Assembly: GCA_038216655.1 (NCBI GenBank)
Contig: JBBQPZ010000001.1
Coordinates: 372,001-436,000, forward strand
Length of the DNA stretch: 64,000 bases
Direction: 5' to 3'
Source: JAFDWR01 sp038216655
Lineage (GTDB): Bacteria; Armatimonadota; Fimbriimonadia; Fimbriimonadales; Fimbriimonadaceae
Every line of letters begins with the position of its first letter. Within the stretch, counting starts at the first letter, position 1. Positions 59,720 through 64,000 of this stretch are shown here, in pieces. The notes beneath the pieces are model-generated. The model searched no databases, had not been told where the DNA came from, and worked only from the letters and a program-made list of their open reading frames with translations. The translations under genes and the position numbers were made by a program.

Positions 59720-60940
59720 CTATTCTCGCCGGTATGAAGGGCGATTCGGCTGACCCCGAACGCCCGTGGTCGGGGGGCGCTCGGCGGCACCGGCGGCAGG
59801 CGGGCTGGTTGGAGACTGGGGAGGCTTCGCAGGACTTCCCGGACCATCGGCTGGCGGTTCCGGCGGCCGACGACCGCTCAATGCGACGAGGCGATCGAAC
59901 TCGCCGGGGTCCTTAGAACGGAGGCGCGCCTCGTCCTGAGTAACAATTCCCTTCTCAACCAGCGTCGAGAGAGACTGATCCAAGGTCTGCATCTTCGCTC
60001 GCGCTCCGGTCTGGACAAGCGAGGAAATCTGATAGCTCTTGTTCTCGCGAATCAGGTTGCGAACGGCTCCCGTCGCATTCAAAACTTCGTATGCTGCAAC
60101 TCGCCCGCGACCGTCGGAGCGCCGGACCAGGGTCTGCGAAACCACTCCGACGAGGTTCACCGATAGCTGCATACGAATCTGCTGCTGCGAGTGGACCGGG
60201 AACACGTCGATGATTCGGTCGACCGTTTGGACCGAGTCGACGGTGTGCAGGGTGGCAAAGACCAAGTGTCCCGTTTCAGCGGCGGTTATAGCCAGGTGGA
60301 TCGTATCGAGATCGCGCATTTCGCCGACGAGAATCACGTCGGGATCCTGGCGCAGGACGTACTTCAGCGCATTCCCAAAGGAAAGCGTGTCCACATCCAA
60401 TTCGCGCTGATTGATCAGCGCCATAAAGTCGCCGTGCACAAATTCAGTGGGGTCCTCGACCGTCATGATGTGGACGGGCTGCGTACGGTTGATCCGATCA
60501 ATCATCGCCGCTAACGTCGTGGACTTACCGGAACCCGCCGGGCCGGTGACCAGCACCAAACCGCGTGGACGTTCGATGAAGTCGTAGCAGGCTGCGGGCA
60601 GTTGCAGGTCCTCCATCGTCGAGATGTCGTACGGGATCACGCGGAAGGCGGCCTGAAGGTGATTTCTCTGAAAGTATGCGTTCCCACGGAACCGAGCGAT
60701 CCCTTCGATTTCCATGGAGAAGTCGAGTTCCATACCCTCGATCAGTCGCTTACGCTGCTCCGGTTGGAGCAGTTCGAACAGGGCGTCACGAAATTCGTCG
60801 TCGGTGTAATGCGGAGCCTCCTGCAGGTGAATCAGATCACCGTGGACGCGGACGTAGACGCAACCGGTATCGGTCTTAAAGTGAAGGTCCGAACCCAGCA
60901 TGTCCACGCATTGGCGGAGGTATTCGCTAAGTGCCCGCAT
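59720..60940 (-). CDS. PilT-type ATPase, first of three (long proline-rich tail)
   Basis: 406 residues. N-terminal PAS-like domain (1-110), Walker A GPAGSGKST (133-141), TVEDPTEFVH (Asp/Glu box), Walker B ILVGEMRDLDT, His box GHLVFATLHT, and AVRNLIREN close to the PilT AIRNLIRE signature. After about residue 355 comes a long Pro/Gly/Arg tail (PPEPPADGPGSPAKPP) absent from standard PilT. It would power pilus retraction in type IV pilus motility. Its start overlaps the end of the next pilT by 14 bases. It is last in the operon. Confidence 0.9.
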   Translation of the reverse strand: MRALSEYLRQCVDMLGSDLHFKTDTGCVYVRVHGDLIHLQEAPHYTDDEFRDALFELLQPEQRKRLIEGMELDFSMEIEGIARFRGNAYFQRNHLQAAFRVIPYDISTMEDLQLPAACYDFIERPRGLVLVTGPAGSGKSTTLAAMIDRINRTQPVHIMTVEDPTEFVHGDFMALINQRELDVDTLSFGNALKYVLRQDPDVILVGEMRDLDTIHLAITAAETGHLVFATLHTVDSVQTVDRIIDVFPVHSQQQIRMQLSVNLVGVVSQTLVRRSDGRGRVAAYEVLNATGAVRNLIRENKSYQISSLVQTGARAKMQTLDQSLSTLVEKGIVTQDEARLRSKDPGEFDRLVALSGRRPPEPPADGPGSPAKPPQSPTSPPAAGAAERPPTTGVRGQPNRPSYRRE

Positions 60941-62021
60941 GTGACACCTCGGCGATTCCGTGCATCGATGCGCTGTGTCGGAAATCTTGGATATTCGAGC
61001 ACTTGGCCAAGGCGTGCTCGTAGTCGATCTTCCCTTCCTTGATAAGCCGAAGCAGGCTTCCGTTCAGGGTCTGCATGCCGAGGTCGCCGCCCGTTTGAAT
61101 GTCCTGCGGAACCTGATGAGTCTTGCCGTTGCGGATCAGTGTGCGGATGGCTGGCGTTGCCACCATGACCTCGAAAGCGGCAACGCGCCCCTTTCCGTCC
61201 ATAGTCGGCAACAAGGTCTGAGAGACAACCGCCTGGAGCGTAACGCTCAACTGAGTGCGGATCTGCGCCTGCTGCTCCGGGGCGAAGACGTCGACGATTC
61301 GGTCGATGGTCTGAGCGGCATCAACCGTGTGTAGTGTGGAAAGGACAAGGTGACCGGTCTCGGCCGCGGTAATCGCCAACTGGATCGTCTCGAGATCGCG
61401 CATCTCACCGACGAGGATGACGTCGGGATTCTGCCGCATGACGTGCTTGAGCGCGTCCGCAAAGCTGTGGGTGTCGGTGGCAAGTTCTCGCTGGTTGATG
61501 ATCGAGATGTTGTCGGAGTGCACATATTCTATCGGGTCCTCGATCGTCATGATGTGCGCCCGCTTGTTCGCGTTGATGTGGTGAATCATCGCGGCAAGCG
61601 AGGTCGACTTGCCTGATCCCGTCGGTCCGGTCACAAGGATCAGACCGCGGGGGAGCATGGCAAGGCCCTTGCAAACCTTCGGCATTTGAAGGTCGTCGAT
61701 TGTCCGAATCTTAAATGGAATGACCCGAAAGACGGCCCCGAGGTGGTGGCGTTGCCAGAACATGTTCACGCGGAAGCGAGCTAGCCCTTCGACATAGTAG
61801 GAGAGGTCAACTTCCTTGAAGGAGTTCAGACGCTCGCGCCGTTCCTCGTTAAGGATGCCCATCAGAAGCTCGGTGTGCGCTTCGGGGGAGAATGCCGGAA
61901 AGTCGGCACGCACCAGCTCACCCCTGATCCGCATGATCGGAGGCTGGCCAGCTTTCAGGTGCAGGTCACTGGCGTCTCTCGACACCAGATCCCGCAACAA
62001 GGTATCGAGAGACGCACTCAT
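60927..62021 (-). CDS. pilT: PilT-type ATPase, second of three
   Basis: 364 residues, standard PilT length. Walker A GPTGSGKST (132-140), TIEDPIEYVHSD, Walker B ILVGEMRDLET, His box GHLVLSTLHT, and AIRTLIRNGK matching the AIRNLIRE retraction motif. This copy looks like the most canonical PilT of the three. The N-terminal domain (SDLHLKAGQPPIMRIRGEL) is intact. It acts as a hexameric motor at the inner-membrane base of the pilus. It starts 8 bases after the stop of the third pilT and overlaps the first, so all are in one transcript. Confidence 0.92.
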   Translation of the reverse strand: MSASLDTLLRDLVSRDASDLHLKAGQPPIMRIRGELVRADFPAFSPEAHTELLMGILNEERRERLNSFKEVDLSYYVEGLARFRVNMFWQRHHLGAVFRVIPFKIRTIDDLQMPKVCKGLAMLPRGLILVTGPTGSGKSTSLAAMIHHINANKRAHIMTIEDPIEYVHSDNISIINQRELATDTHSFADALKHVMRQNPDVILVGEMRDLETIQLAITAAETGHLVLSTLHTVDAAQTIDRIVDVFAPEQQAQIRTQLSVTLQAVVSQTLLPTMDGKGRVAAFEVMVATPAIRTLIRNGKTHQVPQDIQTGGDLGMQTLNGSLLRLIKEGKIDYEHALAKCSNIQDFRHSASMHGIAEVSHAGT

Positions 62022-62029
62022 CTTCGTGA

Positions 62030-63109
62030 CTACCGGCGAAGCATCTGCTTCAACTCGGAAGTGATACCGGCGTAGTTCAACGCCGTCTGCTCCGTAATGA
62101 TGCCCGCCTTGGCGTACTTCAATAGGCTCTGATTCATGGTTTGCATGCCCCAGTGCTCGCCGTCGTTCATAACCTGGTAAAGGTCGCTGAAGTGGCCGTC
62201 TTCGATCATCTTCGTCACCGTCGGCGAACAGATCAGAATTTCATTGGCAACGACACGACCCTGTCCGTCGGCTCGCGGAACGAGCTTCTGAGCGATAACC
62301 GCGCGAAGCGAACCCGCCAGTCGTTGGCAAAGGAAGTTCTTCTCATGCGGCGGGAACATGTTCACGATGCGATCCATCGTCTCGTAAGCGCTGGCGGTGT
62401 GAACGGTCGAAAAGACCAAGTGACCGGTTTCGCCGGCTTGCATCGCGACATTCATCGTCGTGGTGTCGCGCATCTCACCGATGAGAATGACGTCGGGCGC
62501 TTCTCGCACGACGGCGCGGAGCGCGGGGTCAAATCCATCGGTGTCGATGTGGACTTCGCGTTGGCTGAGATACGCTTTCTTGTCTTTGTGGACAAACTCA
62601 AGCGGGTCCTCGACGGTGACGATGTGGCATGGGCGATTCTCGTTGATGATGTCGATCAGCGCCGCAAGTGAAGTGGTCTTTCCCGAACCCGTAGGTCCCG
62701 TTACCAGGATCAGGCCCTGGCGGTGCTTGGCGACTTCCTTGAGAACCGGCGGAAGCCCGAGTTCATCTGTCGTGAGAATTTTGAGCGGGATGATTCGGCA
62801 AACAATGGCGAACGAGCCGCGCTGCATGTAGATGTTAGCGCGAACACGGCAGAGTTCACCGACCTCAAACGCGAGGTCCATCTCCATCGTCTCTTCAAAC
62901 CTCTTGAGTTGCTTCTCGGTCATCAACTCGCTGATCAACCGCTCGGCGTCCTTTGCGGTCAGGACCGGGAAGTCGCCGGGGCATGGTTTGACGATGCTGT
63001 GCTGACGGATGGTCGGAGGGGCGTCGGCCTTGATGAACACGTCGGACGCGCGCTCGTGGAAGCCGATTTCAATGAGTTCCGGAATATGGATGGAATTTGC
63101 TTCTCGCAT
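62030..63109 (-). CDS. PilT/PilU-type ATPase, third of three
   Basis: 359 residues. N-terminal ASDVFIKADAPPTIRQH, Walker A GPTGSGKTT (138-146), TVEDPLEFVHKD, Walker B ILIGEMRDTTT, His box GHLVFSTVHT. The C-terminal retraction motif is altered: TVTKMIEDGH where PilT has AIRNLIREGK, which resembles PilU-like accessory ATPases that work only with PilT. The order of use in the operon is exported protein, this gene, then the two pilT genes. Catalytic motifs are complete. Confidence 0.88.
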   Translation of the reverse strand: MREANSIHIPELIEIGFHERASDVFIKADAPPTIRQHSIVKPCPGDFPVLTAKDAERLISELMTEKQLKRFEETMEMDLAFEVGELCRVRANIYMQRGSFAIVCRIIPLKILTTDELGLPPVLKEVAKHRQGLILVTGPTGSGKTTSLAALIDIINENRPCHIVTVEDPLEFVHKDKKAYLSQREVHIDTDGFDPALRAVVREAPDVILIGEMRDTTTMNVAMQAGETGHLVFSTVHTASAYETMDRIVNMFPPHEKNFLCQRLAGSLRAVIAQKLVPRADGQGRVVANEILICSPTVTKMIEDGHFSDLYQVMNDGEHWGMQTMNQSLLKYAKAGIITEQTALNYAGITSELKQMLRR

Positions 63110-63129
63110 GAACGGATCTACCTATGCCC

Positions 63130-63858
63130 TTATTGAGGGGCGGAATGAGACGGGCGGAGGAGGAAAGAGTATACCAACGCGCCCACTGCAATCGCGCCTA
63201 CGATTACCAGGCCGTAAAGCGTCCAATCAACGCTGGGCTTTGGAACGGGAACCGGCTTCTCCGGTAGCCGCTCCCCGCTCCATGACGGGATGAAGATCTG
63301 ATCCGGTTCGGTGGATTTCACGAGGATTCGATATTCGATTCCTTTCGGTGTGTTGATCCTGATCCCCTGTACTTCTACGTATTCGCTCTTGAAACTTCGC
63401 ACCGTCCTTTCGTCAGCGCCCTCCCCTTCGAGGAGCACCGACATGCCTTTGACGGTGAACTTGCCGTGCTCGCCCGCGAACGCCTGCACCAACGCCTGGA
63501 GATTCACCTTGCCATTGACGTGATCGAGGAGGCCGTTGATCCCGAACGAGCACGTGAGAAAGCTGATCGGGCCGGCCGCGACGGCGATTTGCCGTAGCTC
63601 GACCTTAAATCCACGTGCTCCGACGCCGAGGCGTCGGCTGAGGTCGCCGATTTGCGCGCGCAGCAACTCCGCCGGATAGCCGGCTTGCTCCAACGAAATT
63701 TCTACCAGATCAGCGCCCGTATTGTGCTTGGTGATCTTGACGATGACCTGCGGGCTCACGCTGTCAAACAACGTGGTCGTAGGCGATGGAGACTGAGCAA
63801 GCCCCCGCCCTACGACACTCCACAGAACGAGAAAGAGGGCCCCTAAAGAGCGATTCAT
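63130..63858 (-). CDS. exported protein with C-terminal membrane helix, leading the pilT operon
   Basis: 242 residues from ATG 63858 (AAAGGG directly upstream). Signal peptide (SLGALFLVLWSVVGRGLAQ). The soluble domain (about 20-200) has VSPQVIVKITKHNTGADLVEISLEQAGYPAELLRAQIGDLSRRLGV and GLLDHVNGKVNLQALVQAFAG, then a proline-rich linker (PEKPVPVPKPSVD) and a final helix (LYGLVIVGAIAVGALVYSFLL) that anchors it. It is 20 bases upstream of the first ATPase gene and likely part of the machine. No pilus protein family recognised; a periplasmic partner of the motor is a reasonable guess. Confidence 0.65.
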   Translation of the reverse strand: MNRSLGALFLVLWSVVGRGLAQSPSPTTTLFDSVSPQVIVKITKHNTGADLVEISLEQAGYPAELLRAQIGDLSRRLGVGARGFKVELRQIAVAAGPISFLTCSFGINGLLDHVNGKVNLQALVQAFAGEHGKFTVKGMSVLLEGEGADERTVRSFKSEYVEVQGIRINTPKGIEYRILVKSTEPDQIFIPSWSGERLPEKPVPVPKPSVDWTLYGLVIVGAIAVGALVYSFLLRPSHSAPQ

Positions 63859-64000
63859 CCCTTTCAATCTACCAGCGACTGGGCGAATACACAAAATGGG
63901 GAACCTTTCTCGACTCGCGACGCGTCGAAGCGATTAATTCGTGGAATGAGCCTATGTGAAGGCATTTCGAGATTCTTCGGTCGAAAACGCTAAAGATCTG
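63859..64000. other. upstream region of the pilT operon
   Basis: 142 bases up to the window end. No gene recognised. The near-palindromic CGACTCGCGACGCGTCG-type stretch near 63915 (minus strand) could be a regulator site for the operon; this is tentative. Confidence 0.3.

Overview
This 64 kb window is a chromosome segment from a GC-rich (about 60% by eye) free-living bacterium. The best guess is Armatimonadota, order Fimbriimonadales. The guess rests on a PEP-CTERM protein with the tail MAVLGLGALGLVRRRR, a pseudopilin/DUF1559-like protein, lysine synthesis through LL-diaminopimelate aminotransferase, an N-terminal LuxR-HTH/PAS regulator, several secreted glycosidase-type proteins and many small secreted proteins. 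It is inference; no 16S gene is present.

Layout. 1-9.3 kb: end of a possible amylase-like gene, DUF1697, two tiny membrane proteins, an Lnt-like acyltransferase, ThpR, DapL, a c-type haem protein, tRNA-Pro, a LuxR/PAS regulator and an FkbM methyltransferase. 9.5-18.4 kb: a Tat-exported GH109-like protein, an AT-richer two-gene hypothetical cassette, an HDOD protein, AspS, a CDF efflux protein, a 230 bp palindromic element, an Nramp transporter and a zinc-ribbon protein. 18.4-31 kb: TopA, a transglutaminase-like protein, YacL-type PIN/TRAM, fused IspDF, DUF4139, DapA, a repeat-rich gap, and AroA-Cmk. 31-38.3 kb: a clan GH-D alpha-galactosidase, a GHL10-type hydrolase, DUF2993, a DUF1559-like protein, a broken WD40 gene between a partial and a complete tRNA-Leu, and DUF6508. 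39-53.8 kb: PurB, several exported proteins, GuaA, an IS110-family insertion sequence, MiaB, a VKOR-DsbA fusion overlapping MnmA, a class III aminotransferase, a frameshifted D-2-hydroxyacid dehydrogenase and two small genes. 54-64 kb: a FixH-like/beta-barrel protein, a response regulator, a GH4 alpha-galactosidase, MetX, a PEP-CTERM protein, and an operon of three PilT-type ATPases led by an exported protein.

Functionally most of the window is housekeeping: lysine/DAP (dapA, dapL), aromatic amino acids (aroA), methionine (metX), isoprenoids (ispDF), purines (purB, guaA), tRNA charging and modification (aspS, miaB, mnmA) and DNA topology (topA). A scattered set of alpha-galactoside/aminosugar hydrolases (GH109-like, clan GH-D, GH4) and a GHL10 protein points to polysaccharide use. 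Twitching-type ATPases and a REC regulator suggest surface motility.

The most notable non-gene signals are: a recurring TAnnnT hexamer 6-11 bases before start codons that mostly lack a Shine-Dalgarno, implying widespread leaderless transcription; several families of intergenic palindromes and repeats, two of which supply the stop codon of a neighbouring gene; and a hairpin-rich leader before the IS110 transposase that is a candidate bridge RNA. I did not find a defence island, CRISPR array, prophage or biosynthetic cluster.
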